Source: Burkholderiaceae bacterium (GTDB lineage Bacteria > Pseudomonadota > Gammaproteobacteria > Burkholderiales > Burkholderiaceae_D). From it: DNA of 64,000 nt. Of this stretch, positions 1-10,653 are shown piece after piece (position 1 is the first letter of the stretch; every line of letters starts with the position of its first letter). The position numbers and the translations under genes are program-made. The stretch lies in assembly GCA_019751755.1 (NCBI GenBank), contig JAIENA010000052.1:1-64000 (forward strand). The letters are read 5' to 3'. The notes beneath the pieces are model-generated. The model was given only the letters and a program-made list of their open reading frames with translations, ran no database searches and was not told the DNA's origin.

Positions 1-1431
1 ATGACGACCCTGCAAGTGAGCGGTTTGACGACCCAGCAACTGTCGGCCTCGTTTGGCACCCGGCAAGTGGCCGCGCTGCAATCGGCGCACATTGCCGCGT
101 TCAGCAGTACGCAATTCCGCGCCTTGCCGAGCGACGCGATTTCCGCCTTGAATACGTCGTCGCTGCAAGGCTTGCGCACCAATATGCTGGCCGCGCTGAC
201 CGCGCAGCAATTGGGCGGCATGACTTTGGAACAGGTGGCGGCGCTGGCCACCTGGCAAATCGGCGCCCTGAGCGCGGAAGCCTGGACCGGCCTGACGCCG
301 GACCAGATCGCTGCGCTGACCGTGGCACAGGCGCAATCGCTGCGCTTCAAGCACTTGTTCGCGCTGGCTGTCAATGGCACGCTGGGCGCGCTGGAAACCC
401 AGGATGTGGCGGTGCTGGCCACCAGCGAGCTGGCCCAGTTGGCGCCGTTCCACTTGAACTTGCTAACGGAGGAACAGATCACCGCCATGACCACGCTGCA
501 GTTCCGTGCCTTGAGTTCCACCGCGCTGACCGGCTTTAGCGGCAGCCAGATTGCCGCGATCGAGACGCGCGACCTGGCAGTGCTGCCGCTGGCCAACTTC
601 AGGCAATTCGATGAAGAGCAGATGGCGTCGCTGACGCTGGACCAAATCGCCGCCTTGCGTTCCGACCAGGTGTGTGTGTTGAATCCGCGCCAGGTGCTGT
701 CGCTGACGGCCGCGCAAATCAGCGCATTCAAGCAACCGTTCTATACCCCGGTGGTGCTGGATCTCGATGGCAACGGCATCGACACCGTGGGCGTTGACGC
801 GGGCGTGCGCTTTGATATGCAAGCGGACGGCTACCCGGTGGCGACCGGCTGGGTCGGCGGAAAGGACGGCTTGCTGACGCTGGATCGCAATGGCGACGGC
901 GCCATCACCAGCGGCGCCGAATTGTTTGGCGCCAGCACGCCATTGCAGGGCGGTGGCCAGGCGGCCAACGGTTACCAGGCCATGGCGGATCTGGACAGCA
1001 ATGCCGATGGCGCCTTGACGGCGGCCGACAGCGCGTGGCAACAGTTGCGCGTGTGGACGGACAACAACGGTGACGGTGTCAGCGAGGCGTCCGAACTGCA
1101 CACGCTGGCGTCGCTGAAGATTGCCCGCATCGGGCTCGATGCGCGCGCCACGCTGGCATCGAGCAATGGCAACATCGTTGGCCTGATGTCTTCGTACCTG
1201 CTGGAAGACGGCACCCGGCGCGACAGCGCCGACGTGTGGTTTGCCGGCCGTGCGCAGGAGTTGCCGCAAGCCGGTCTGGCCACCGGCGTGGCAAGCCTGG
1301 CGCGGGCCCTGGCCGAATATGCGCACAGCTTGCCGGCGCCGGGCACGGCGGCGCAGTCGGACGCGGAAACGCTGCGACTGCGGGCCTTGCAGTCCGATGC
1401 GGCAGCGGGCTGGCTGGCCGCGCCGAAGTAA
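1..1431 (+). CDS. Octapeptide-repeat protein, C-terminal part (probably 5'-truncated by window start), with FrpC-SPM-like Ca2+-binding module and C-terminal tail
   Basis: Octads such as [24 protein letters not shown]; then [16 protein letters not shown]...[29 protein letters not shown]...[21 protein letters not shown]. The ORF is open from base 1, inside the repeat. Confidence 0.85.
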   Translation: [476 protein letters not shown]

Positions 1432-1637
1432 GCGGCGTATCCATTGCGGCGGCGCGGAACCGATCAACGCCGCTGCAACGCTGCTTCAACCCCGGCTAAA
1501 GCGGCAGGACAGCCCGTTCTGCCGCGTTGTTCCGGGCTTTGAAAAAGCGCCGGTGCCCACTGCTCTGGGGTAGAATCCAAAGGCGTGTGCATCTTGCAAA
1601 GATGCAACTCGCGCTTTCCACATGCTCAAGCGAATCG

Positions 1638-3782
1638 ATGCACGATAAATTCCCCCATACTGCCATCCAATGCCTGACGGCGATCGCGCAGCACCATGGC
1701 TTGCAGATCAATCCGGAACGGCTGATCGACGAATACGCGCTGGGCGCGGAAGAACCGCGCGACACCTTGCTGCTGCGCATAGCCAATGACATCGGCCTGA
1801 AAGCCAAAGCGGGGCACCTGACGTGGGACGGCCTCGCGGCACAGGACGGCGTGTTCCCGCTGATGGCGCGCCTGCAAGATGGCAACATGGTGATCGTGGT
1901 CGGCGTCAAGCGCGACGGCGATAGCACCCTGGTGGCGGTCTTGAACCCCGTCAACAGCCAGGCCGGCATCATACTGGTGCCGCAAGCCGACTTTTGCGCG
2001 CGCTGGCAGGGCGAGGTGCTGTTCCTCAAGCGCCAGCATAAATTGACCGACCCCAACCAGCCGTTCGGGCTGCGCTGGTTTATCCCGGAAATCCTCAAGC
2101 AAAAGGCGGCGTTCCGCGACATCTTCATTGCCGCCGTGGCCATGCACGTACTGGGGATGGCGTCGCCGATCTTTTTCCAGCTCGTCATCGACAAGGTGTT
2201 GACGCACCAGGCCGTCACGACCTTATGGGTGCTGGCGGCGGGTATCGTGCTGGCGCTGGTGTTCGATGCCGCGTTTGGTTTCCTGCGGCAAATGCTGACG
2301 CTGGGCGCGTCCAACAAGATCGATATGCGGCTGACGCGGCGCGTGTTTTCGCACTTGCTGTCGTTGCCGATTGATTACTTTGAAAGCCATACGGCCGGCG
2401 TCATCACGCGCCACATGCAGCAGCTGGAAAAGATCCGCAACTTCCTGACCGGCCGCCTGTTCTTTACCGGCCTGGACTTGATTGCCCTGTTCATCTTCCT
2501 GCCGATCCTGTTCAGCTATTCCATCAAGCTGGCCATGATCGTGCTGGCGTTCACGGCGCTGATTGCCGCCATCGTGGCCGCCATGGTGCCGGCCTACCAG
2601 CGCCGCCTGAACGCGCTGTACGCGGCCGAAGGGCAGCGCCAGGGTATGCTGGTGGAAACCATCCACGGCATGCGTACCGTGAAAGCGCTGGCGATTGAAC
2701 CGTCGCAGCGCCGCAGCTGGGACCAGCGCTCGGCCGAAGCCATCACCATGCACTTCCGGGTCGGCCAGATCTCCATCGCCGGCAACGCCATCACCGATTT
2801 CCTCGGCAAACTGATGCCGATCGTGATCATCGTGCTGGGCGCGCAAGACGTGTTCGACAACACCCTGTCGGTCGGTGCGCTGATTGCCTTCCAGATGCTG
2901 TCGCAGCGCGTCACGCAGCCGCTGATCGCGCTGGTGGGCCTGGTCAATGAATACCAGGAAACCGCGTTGTCGGTGAAAATGCTGGGCGAAGTCATGAACC
3001 GCGCGCCGGAAGGCCGCTCCGGCGCGGGCGGACTGCGCCCGATCCTGAACGGCGAAATCCGCTTCGACGACGTGACGTTCCGCTATCCCGGTTCGCCCAA
3101 CATGGCGCTGGACCGCACCACGTTTACGATCCAGCCCGGCACCGTGGTCGGCATCGTGGGCCGTTCCGGTTCCGGCAAGACCACCTTGACCAAGGTGATC
3201 CAGGGCTTGTATGCGGTCCAGGAAGGCATCGTGCGCTTTGATGGCATCGACGCCCGCGAAATTGAATTGCCGCACCTGCGGCGCCAGATTGGTGTGGTGT
3301 TGCAGGAAAACTTCCTGTTCCGCGGCACGGTGCGCGAAAACCTGATCGTCACCAAGCCGGACGCCACCTTCGAGGAAATCACCGAGGCCGCCGCCGCCGC
3401 CGGGGCCGATGAGTTTATCGAACGCTTGCCGAACGGCTACGACACCATGCTGGAAGAAAACGCCACCAACTTGTCGGGTGGCCAGAAGCAGCGGCTGTCG
3501 ATTGCGCGCTCGCTGCTGGCCAAGCCGCGTATCCTGATTTTGGACGAAGCGGCCTCGGCACTAGACCCGGAAAGCGAAGCCATCTTCATCAAGAACCTGT
3601 CACGCATCGCCGTGGGCCGGACCGTGGTGATGATTTCACACCGCCTGTCGACGCTGGTCAATGCCGATGCCATCCTGGTCATGCAGCGCGGTCGCCTGGT
3701 CGACTCCGGCCGTCACCAGGACTTGCTCAAGACCAGCGACACCTACCAGCATTTGTGGAACCAGCAGACCAGCCACCTGTAA
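1638..3782 (+). CDS. Type I secretion ABC transporter/permease, HlyB-like, with N-terminal C39-like domain
   Basis: N-terminal C39-like domain, TM region, Walker A GRSGSGKTTL, signature LSGGQKQRLSIARSLL, Walker B ILILDEAASALD. ORF extends to 1527; alternative start 1602. Confidence 0.93.
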   Translation: MHDKFPHTAIQCLTAIAQHHGLQINPERLIDEYALGAEEPRDTLLLRIANDIGLKAKAGHLTWDGLAAQDGVFPLMARLQDGNMVIVVGVKRDGDSTLVAVLNPVNSQAGIILVPQADFCARWQGEVLFLKRQHKLTDPNQPFGLRWFIPEILKQKAAFRDIFIAAVAMHVLGMASPIFFQLVIDKVLTHQAVTTLWVLAAGIVLALVFDAAFGFLRQMLTLGASNKIDMRLTRRVFSHLLSLPIDYFESHTAGVITRHMQQLEKIRNFLTGRLFFTGLDLIALFIFLPILFSYSIKLAMIVLAFTALIAAIVAAMVPAYQRRLNALYAAEGQRQGMLVETIHGMRTVKALAIEPSQRRSWDQRSAEAITMHFRVGQISIAGNAITDFLGKLMPIVIIVLGAQDVFDNTLSVGALIAFQMLSQRVTQPLIALVGLVNEYQETALSVKMLGEVMNRAPEGRSGAGGLRPILNGEIRFDDVTFRYPGSPNMALDRTTFTIQPGTVVGIVGRSGSGKTTLTKVIQGLYAVQEGIVRFDGIDAREIELPHLRRQIGVVLQENFLFRGTVRENLIVTKPDATFEEITEAAAAAGADEFIERLPNGYDTMLEENATNLSGGQKQRLSIARSLLAKPRILILDEAASALDPESEAIFIKNLSRIAVGRTVVMISHRLSTLVNADAILVMQRGRLVDSGRHQDLLKTSDTYQHLWNQQTSHL

Positions 3783-3792
3783 GCAACGAGTT

Positions 3793-5154
3793 ATGCAACC
3801 AACCAAACCTTCTGCCGCCAAGGCCCGCGCGGGCGACCAAACGGAAATCGATTTCCTGCCGGACGCGGATGCCATCGAACGCAGTCCGCTGCCCCGTTAT
3901 GTGCGGCTGACGCTGCACGTGCTGGCGTTGGCCCTGTTCTCGTTCATCCTGTGGGCCAGCCTGTCCAAAGTCGAAAAAGTCGTGGTGGCGCATGGCCGCC
4001 TCGTCAATCCGCAACAGAACATCGTGGTCTCGACAATGGAAACGGCCATTGTGAAAACCATCGTGGTGCGCCCAGGGCAGGTGGTCAAGAAAGGCGAGCT
4101 GCTGGCCACGCTGGACCCGACCTTCACGCAAGCCGATGAAACCCAGTTGCGCAACCGCTTGCGCAGCCTCGATACCCAGACCGAAAGTTTGCGATCGGAA
4201 TTGGCCGGCAAGCCGATCCAGGGCCGTGGCAGCAGTGACGCCGACGTGCAATTGCAGGCGCAACTGGCCGGTGAACGGCAAGCCAATTACGAAGCGCAAA
4301 AGCTGCGCATGGAACAAAACGTCGCGCGCTTGCGGGCGGCGATTGAAACCAACCAGCGCGACCAGCAAGTGCTGGCGCAGCGCCACAAATCGCTGGCGGA
4401 AATCGAAGCCATGCAGGAACGGCTGGTGGCGGAAAACTTTGGCGCGAAGATGCAATTGCTGGAAGCGCGCGACCGCCGCCTCGAAGTCGAGCGTTCGATC
4501 GTGGTGGGCCGTAACCGCGATTTGGAAATGCAGCGCGAACTGGGCGGCGCCCAGGCCGAATTGTCGGCCTTTACCCGCAACTGGCGCCAGCGCGCACTGG
4601 AAGACTTGCTGGCCGCCACGCGCGACCGCGACGGCATCAACGAGCAACTGGCCAAGGCCGACTTGCGCAACAAGCTGGTGCAACTGACCGCACCGGCCGA
4701 CGCGGTGGTGCTGGAAATCGGCAAGATCTCGCCAGGGTCGGTGGCGCGCGGCACCGAAGCCATGTTCACCCTGGTGCCACTGAATGCGAAGCTGGAAGCG
4801 GAAGTGCAAATTGATTCGCTCGACGTCGGCAGCATCCGGCGCGGCGACCTGGTGCACGTCAAGCTGGACGCCTTCCCGTACCAGAAGCACGGCATGCTCG
4901 ACGGCAAAGTGGTCACCATCAGCGAAGACTCGTTCAAGCGCGACCAGGTCCGCCCCGGCGAAGGCACCAATGCGTATTACCTGGCCACGGTCGAATGGAG
5001 TCCGGACAGCAAGCTGCGCAAGATGGAGGGCAGCGCGCGTCTGTTGCCGGGCATGACGGTGACCGGTGAAATCGTGGTGGGCAAGCGCTCCGTGATGTCT
5101 TACCTGCTGTGGCCGCTGACCAAGGCGCTGGACGAGTCGCTGCGCGAACCATGA
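3793..5154 (+). CDS. HlyD-family T1SS periplasmic adaptor (membrane fusion protein)
   Basis: Single N-terminal TM (LTLHVLALALFSFILWASLSKVEKVVVAHGRLVNPQQNIVVS), coiled coil, C-terminal LLPGMTVTGEIVVGKRSVMSYLLWPLTKALDESLREP; directly downstream of the ABC gene. Confidence 0.95.
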   Translation: MQPTKPSAAKARAGDQTEIDFLPDADAIERSPLPRYVRLTLHVLALALFSFILWASLSKVEKVVVAHGRLVNPQQNIVVSTMETAIVKTIVVRPGQVVKKGELLATLDPTFTQADETQLRNRLRSLDTQTESLRSELAGKPIQGRGSSDADVQLQAQLAGERQANYEAQKLRMEQNVARLRAAIETNQRDQQVLAQRHKSLAEIEAMQERLVAENFGAKMQLLEARDRRLEVERSIVVGRNRDLEMQRELGGAQAELSAFTRNWRQRALEDLLAATRDRDGINEQLAKADLRNKLVQLTAPADAVVLEIGKISPGSVARGTEAMFTLVPLNAKLEAEVQIDSLDVGSIRRGDLVHVKLDAFPYQKHGMLDGKVVTISEDSFKRDQVRPGEGTNAYYLATVEWSPDSKLRKMEGSARLLPGMTVTGEIVVGKRSVMSYLLWPLTKALDESLREP

Positions 5155-7064
5155 TCGCAGGGCGTCACACGGTACTGGTGGTGGGCGCCGACAGCCAGGT
5201 CGGCGCGGCGCTGCTGGCGGGCTTGCCGTCAGCGCGCTACGACGTGGCCGGCACGTCGCGCCGGCCGCACAGCGCGGACCGCTATTTTTATGACCTGGCG
5301 CAGCCGGAGCACCAGTTGCCGCTGCACCAGTTCGATACCGTGGTGCTGTGCGCGGCGGTGTCGAACATGGCGCGCTGCGACAACGAACCGGATGTATGCC
5401 GGCGTCTCAACGTCGACCATACCTGCCGCCTGATCGGCGACGCCGTGGCGGCCGGCTGTTATGTCGTGTTCCTGTCTTCCAATACCGTGTTCGATGGCAG
5501 CCAGCCGTTTTATGCGCCGCATGATCCGGTGGCGCCGCTGAACAATTACGGCCGCTTCAAGCTGGCCGTCGAGCAGTATATTGCCGCCCTGCCGGCCGGT
5601 CCCGGTGCCGGTGCCGCCGCCGTGCTGCGCCTGTCCAAAGTCATTACCGCCGATGCGCCGTTTATCGTCAACTGGGAGCGCGCCGCCGCCGCCGGCGAAG
5701 CGGTGCGCGCCTTCAGCAACAAGCTGCTGTCACCGATCGCGCTGGAGCAGGTGGTGGCCGGCATCGCCACCATGATCGACTGGCGCCAGGATGGCCTCTA
5801 CCACTTGGCCGGTGACGAAGAATTGTCGTATGCCGATTTTGCGCGCCGCCATTTCGCGGCCGACCCCGTCAAATTGCAACTGGTCGACGCGGTGGCCGAT
5901 CCGTCGGCCCAGCGTGTCTTGCATAACTCCCTGAGGACCCATATGCCGAACCAATGCCATGCCTGCCACCAGCACGCGCTGCATCCGATCGCCGCACCGC
6001 ACACATCAAGCTCCGTCACCTCCGATTGCCGCCCGTGGCCGCATCCGATTGCGCTGGCGGTGTGCGGCGCCTGCGGCCTGGTGCAAAAGCGCAATACCCC
6101 GGAATACCGGCAGCAGTGCGACGAGATTTATCGCTCGTATGCGATTTATAAGCAAAGCGATGGCGCGGAACAGGCCGTGTTTACCGCGCAGGGCACGGAA
6201 TTCGCCCGTTCCGACCGCATCATCGACTGGCTGGAGCGCGCTACGCCGCTGGCCGGTGGTGGTGACTTGCTGGAGATCGGCTGCGGCAACGGTTCGTTCC
6301 TGCGCAAATACAGCGCGCGCCAGCCTGGCTGGCAATTGCTGGGCACCGAGTTCGACCGCAAGAACCAGCCGCTGATCGAAGCGATTCCCAATGCGGCCTT
6401 CTATTGCGGCGACCTGTCGCAACTCGAGCGCAAGTTCGACCTGATCGTCGCGATCCACCTGCTGGAACATATCTTCGACCCGTTGCAATTGCTGCGCCAA
6501 TGCGCCGAGCACTTGAACCCGGGCGGCCGCATCTTTATCCAGGTGCCGAACGTCAAGGAATCGCCGTTCGACCTGCTGATTGCCGACCACGTTTCGCATT
6601 TCTCGATTGAATCGCTGACCGCACTGTTGAACACGGCGGGCTTTGACATCCTGGCGGTGTCGGACACCAATATCGCCAAGGAATTGTCGCTGCTGGTGCA
6701 GCCGCGTCCGGCGACGCCGGCGATCGACGTGGCGCCGTGGAGCGCGCTGCTGGGCGACTACCTGGCGTTCTTTGCCGAACTGAAAAATGCCCCGTTGCCG
6801 GACGGCGCGCCGGTCGGCATCTTTGGCTCGTCGATTTCCGCCACCTGGCTGGCCAGCGAATTGGCGGGGCGCATCAGCTTCTTTGTCGATGAAGACAGCA
6901 ACCGCATCGGCAAGCAGCACATGGACTTGCCGATTGTCGGCCTGGACGGGATCCCGGCCGGCGCCACCGTGCTGCTGCCGATGAACCCGAAAATCGCGAA
7001 AGCCATCGCGGCGCGCCTGGCGCCGCGCCAGATCCAGTTTGTTTTGCCTGCCGATACCGAATAA
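5151..7064 (+). CDS. Fusion: RmlD-like SDR/epimerase + zinc-ribbon-like CxxC region + SAM-dependent C-methyltransferase
   Basis: N-terminal VLVVGADSQVGAALLAG and YGRFKLAVEQ; middle CHACHQ...CGACGLVQ; then LLEIGCGNGSFLRKY and HLLEHIFDPLQLLR. Start overlaps the HlyD stop (ATGA). Confidence 0.85.
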   Translation: MIAGRHTVLVVGADSQVGAALLAGLPSARYDVAGTSRRPHSADRYFYDLAQPEHQLPLHQFDTVVLCAAVSNMARCDNEPDVCRRLNVDHTCRLIGDAVAAGCYVVFLSSNTVFDGSQPFYAPHDPVAPLNNYGRFKLAVEQYIAALPAGPGAGAAAVLRLSKVITADAPFIVNWERAAAAGEAVRAFSNKLLSPIALEQVVAGIATMIDWRQDGLYHLAGDEELSYADFARRHFAADPVKLQLVDAVADPSAQRVLHNSLRTHMPNQCHACHQHALHPIAAPHTSSSVTSDCRPWPHPIALAVCGACGLVQKRNTPEYRQQCDEIYRSYAIYKQSDGAEQAVFTAQGTEFARSDRIIDWLERATPLAGGGDLLEIGCGNGSFLRKYSARQPGWQLLGTEFDRKNQPLIEAIPNAAFYCGDLSQLERKFDLIVAIHLLEHIFDPLQLLRQCAEHLNPGGRIFIQVPNVKESPFDLLIADHVSHFSIESLTALLNTAGFDILAVSDTNIAKELSLLVQPRPATPAIDVAPWSALLGDYLAFFAELKNAPLPDGAPVGIFGSSISATWLASELAGRISFFVDEDSNRIGKQHMDLPIVGLDGIPAGATVLLPMNPKIAKAIAARLAPRQIQFVLPADTE

Positions 7065-7080
7065 ACGAAGGAGATTTCCC

Positions 7081-8229
7081 ATGTCAGAAGTTGTGCCAGC
7101 GGCAGAACACAATCCGTACGCGGCGCTGCACGCCACCCTGGACAAAATGATGGACGATACGGTGCGCATCCCCGGCACCAAGGCCTGGATTTTGTTGTGC
7201 GGCTATGCGATCGGTGAAACCGCCGAAGTGTGCGGCTTTGCCGATGCCTTCGTCAAAGAACATGGCCACGGCATTATCCTGGTCTGCACCGAAAAGCACG
7301 CGGCGCTGGCGCGCATGTATGCGCACCGCTTCCTGAAAGTCGTGCTGGCCAGCGATGATTTAATGCGCGCCATGTTGCGCAGCAATTACATCGACCACAA
7401 CCGTTTCGAGCCCGATTACCCGCTCAGCGCCTGCTGGATCGACCGCGGCTTTGGCCAGTCGGACGGCATCAAGTACATGTGGCGCTACCCGGAGCGCGGT
7501 GGCATCAGTGAAACCGACATGATGCGCTTCGTGCTGCGCCTGCCGTGGAACGCGAAAATGGACCCGCCCGTGATCAGCGACGAGGCCCAGGAACGGGCCT
7601 GGCAACTGGGCCGCGAAGCGGGCATCCGCCTCGGCCGTTCGGTCCTGCTATGCCCGATTAATAACTCGGCCAAGAAGTTCCCCACCGTGTTCTGGGTGGC
7701 GGTGGCGGACCGCCTGAAAGAGCTGGGTTACACGGTGCTGACCAATATGGGCGGCTGGAAGCCGCACAATGGTCTGGACACGATGCCGATCCCCGGCACC
7801 ATCCCGGTGGACTTGCCGATCGATACCGTGATCCCGTTTATCCACCTGTGCGGGCGCGTGATTACCGGCACCAATGGCATGTCGTTCCTGATCATGCTGG
7901 GCGGCTTGAAGACCTTTAAAATGACGCAATTGCTGCCGACGTCGAAGGAAGTCAGCAACGAGCACTCGTCGCTGGGCTTCCGTGCACCGACTTACCAGGA
8001 TGGCTCGGCCATGATCGCGTCGTACCACTACATGTCGCCGGAACTGGTGCTGGACTCGCCGCTCAATGAATTCATGATTGCCTACGACGAATCGCCGGAA
8101 GAATTGCAGCGCCTGGGGCGCGTGGTGGCCGAGCAGGATACCAGCGACAAGGCGTCGTTCATGCGCCTGGCCGGCAATGGCCAGCCCTTTATCGAAGCGC
8201 ATGCCAAGTGGCTGCGCGATATGGTGTAA
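7081..8229 (+). CDS. Glycosyltransferase-like protein (possibly GT9/heptosyltransferase-like)
   Basis: GT-B-like C-terminal half ([39 protein letters not shown]...[13 protein letters not shown]); AAGGAG RBS upstream of ATG 7081. Confidence 0.5.
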   Translation: MSEVVPAAEHNPYAALHATLDKMMDDTVRIPGTKAWILLCGYAIGETAEVCGFADAFVKEHGHGIILVCTEKHAALARMYAHRFLKVVLASDDLMRAMLRSNYIDHNRFEPDYPLSACWIDRGFGQSDGIKYMWRYPERGGISETDMMRFVLRLPWNAKMDPPVISDEAQERAWQLGREAGIRLGRSVLLCPINNSAKKFPTVFWVAVADRLKELGYTVLTNMGGWKPHNGLDTMPIPGTIPVDLPIDTVIPFIHLCGRVITGTNGMSFLIMLGGLKTFKMTQLLPTSKEVSNEHSSLGFRAPTYQDGSAMIASYHYMSPELVLDSPLNEFMIAYDESPEELQRLGRVVAEQDTSDKASFMRLAGNGQPFIEAHAKWLRDMV

Positions 8230-8239
8230 GGAGCGCGCC

Positions 8240-8902
8240 ATGCTGTTCAGCGAGAGTAATCCAGGTCCGGGCATGGCCGTGTACGACGGCGCGCTGCGGC
8301 TGGCAGTGGGCGCCACCGTGGCGCGGGTCGAGTCACCCGGCCATCTGGTGCTCGACAAACACTCGGTGGTCACGCGCAGCACGCTGGGCAAGTATTTCGG
8401 CCTGGGCTGCTTTTCGTATGTGACCAATGCCGACATCGGGCGCTATTGCACATTTGGTTCGCGCGTCTCGGTGGGCGCGTTTTCGCATCCGACCGACTGG
8501 CTGTCGATCAGTGAATTCCAGTACCGCGACACCGCCAACGTGTATGGCGAGTCGATTATCGACGCGGGCGTCAACACCGCGCCGCAGCATGCGCGCACGC
8601 AAATCGGCAACGACGTCTGGATGGGCGATAACGTCTGCATCCGCCACGGCGTCACCATCGGCCATGGCGCGGTGATCGGCCTCGGCTCCGTGGTGACCAA
8701 GGATGTGCCGCCGTATGCGATCGCGGTCGGCAATCCGGCGCGCGTGTTGCGCTACCGGTTTGCCCCCGATCTGATTGAACAGTTGCTGGAATCGACGTGG
8801 TGGGAACTGGACATTCCCGACATGCAGGGCATTGATTTTGCCGACGTGCCGGCGGCACTGGCGGAAATCGGGCGGCGCAAGGCCGCCCTCGGTAAAGCGT
8901 AG
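8240..8902 (+). CDS. CatB/XAT-like hexapeptide-repeat acetyltransferase
   Basis: Left-handed beta-helix hexapeptides; [53 protein letters not shown]. Confidence 0.9.
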   Translation: MLFSESNPGPGMAVYDGALRLAVGATVARVESPGHLVLDKHSVVTRSTLGKYFGLGCFSYVTNADIGRYCTFGSRVSVGAFSHPTDWLSISEFQYRDTANVYGESIIDAGVNTAPQHARTQIGNDVWMGDNVCIRHGVTIGHGAVIGLGSVVTKDVPPYAIAVGNPARVLRYRFAPDLIEQLLESTWWELDIPDMQGIDFADVPAALAEIGRRKAALGKA

Positions 8903-8912
8903 ACTTGCCGGC

Positions 8913-9968
8913 TTAATCCATCGCCACGATGCAGCGCCCGGCAAACGTCCCGGCGCGCATGCCATCGATCGCTTCATTGATCTGATCGAGCGTAAAGCGG
9001 TGCGTGATCAGGTTTTTCAACTGGATGCGTCCGGTGCGGTACAACTGGTGGTAGCGTGGGATATCCGTTTGCGGAATCGCTTCACCACCGGTGGAACCGC
9101 TCAAGCCCTTGCCGAAGTGCAGCGGCAACGAATAAATATTGATGTTGTTGCCCTTTTTCGGCACGCCCACCAGCGTCACGCGGCCTTGCGGCTTGGTGAT
9201 TTCATAGCCCATTTCAATGATCGACGGCTGGCCGGTGTTATCGATGAAGGCATCGACGCCATTCGGGCCCAGCAGGTCGATAATGGCCTGACGCGCATCC
9301 GTCGTGCTGCTGTTGATCAGGTGGGTCGCGCCCATTTCCTTGGCCAGCGCCAGCTTGCTGTCGTGTAAATCCACCGCAATGATCGGGTAGGCCGATACCA
9401 GCGCCGCCGCCTGCACGATGTTCAGGCCGATGCCGCCGGCGCCAAACACGACCACGGCTTCACCGATTTTTACCTTGGCATTGTTTTCCACCACGCCAAA
9501 ACCGGTGGTCACGGCGCAGCCGAACAGGGCCGCGACTTCCAGGTCGCTGTCGGCCGGAATCGCCGTCACGCGGTTTTCCGACACGATGGTGTATTCGCTG
9601 AACGTGGTGACCTGGCCTGCATTGATCTTTTTGCCATCCAGCGTGTAGTGGGCGGTCGTCGCTTCGATGCCGGCGCCTTTGCGCCAGTGCAGCACCACCT
9701 TGTCGCCGACTTTCACGTGGCGCACGCCGGGACCGATGTCGAGCACGGTGCCCGACGCTTCATGGCCCAGCAGGTGCGGGATGTATTTGTCTTCGCCCTT
9801 GGCGCCGTCGATTTCACCGACTTGCGACCCGCAGATCCCGCTGAAATGGACTTTGACCAGCACCTGGCCGACGTCGAGTTGGTCCGGCATGGTGACTTCG
9901 GCCACCGCCAGCGGCGCCTTCTGTTGCACCAGGATGGCCGCTTTCATGGTTTTTGGCATGACAGTCAT
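8913..9968 (-). CDS. Zinc-dependent alcohol dehydrogenase (MDR superfamily)
   Basis: GICGSQVGEIDG, LGHEASGTVLDIGPGV, VVFGAGGIGLNIVQAA. Confidence 0.9.
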   Translation of the reverse strand: MTVMPKTMKAAILVQQKAPLAVAEVTMPDQLDVGQVLVKVHFSGICGSQVGEIDGAKGEDKYIPHLLGHEASGTVLDIGPGVRHVKVGDKVVLHWRKGAGIEATTAHYTLDGKKINAGQVTTFSEYTIVSENRVTAIPADSDLEVAALFGCAVTTGFGVVENNAKVKIGEAVVVFGAGGIGLNIVQAAALVSAYPIIAVDLHDSKLALAKEMGATHLINSSTTDARQAIIDLLGPNGVDAFIDNTGQPSIIEMGYEITKPQGRVTLVGVPKKGNNINIYSLPLHFGKGLSGSTGGEAIPQTDIPRYHQLYRTGRIQLKNLITHRFTLDQINEAIDGMRAGTFAGRCIVAMD

Positions 9969-9975
9969 AGTTATC

Positions 9976-10644
9976 TCACTCGAAGTAGATCAGGGAATGG
10001 TCGCCGGTGTAGCCGGTCTGCTGGAACCACCAGTCCCACTCTTCCGGCGTGCAGAAGGCTTCGCAGGTGACTTGCCAGTACATCAGGTTGGCTTTTTCTT
10101 CTTCGTTGCGGTACGACTCCACGCACATGTACTTCTGCTTGCCGACCCGCTCCATTTCGCGCAGCGCCTTGTCGAGGTCGTAGTTGTGCAGGTTGTGCAG
10201 GGTGGTGATGGAAAACACCAGGTCGAAGTGTTTATCCGGGAACGGCAGGCTGTTGGCGTTACCCAGAATCAGGCGGTCGCGGATTTCTTCCTTGGCATTG
10301 TCCAGCGCGTACTGGGAAATATCGAGGCCGTGGATTTCCAGGCCGGGCACCAGCAGCGACATTTCATACAGCAGGAAACCCTTGCCGCAACCGACGTCGA
10401 GCACCTTGTCGCCGGCTTTTAAACCGTAATGGTCGATCATGGCTTGCGCCACCGGGGCCCAGCGGCCCGGCATGTACTTGTAGCCGCCGTAGCAAATCTT
10501 GCGGTCGCCATCCCAGTAGTCAAAGCCCCATTGCTTGGCCAGTGCGGCCGCTTTGGCTTTCGGGAAATCAGGGTCGTTGACGCGCGCCAGGTAGTCACGC
10601 GTGGTGCTTTTGTGGACCGCGGAAAGGAAGTCGATGTAAGCCAT
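9976..10644 (-). CDS. Class I SAM-dependent methyltransferase
   Basis: AGDKVLDVGCGKGFLLYEM...FDLVFSITTLHNLHNYDLDKALREMERV. Confidence 0.88.
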   Translation of the reverse strand: MAYIDFLSAVHKSTTRDYLARVNDPDFPKAKAAALAKQWGFDYWDGDRKICYGGYKYMPGRWAPVAQAMIDHYGLKAGDKVLDVGCGKGFLLYEMSLLVPGLEIHGLDISQYALDNAKEEIRDRLILGNANSLPFPDKHFDLVFSITTLHNLHNYDLDKALREMERVGKQKYMCVESYRNEEEKANLMYWQVTCEAFCTPEEWDWWFQQTGYTGDHSLIYFE

Positions 10645-10653
10645 GTTTGCTTT

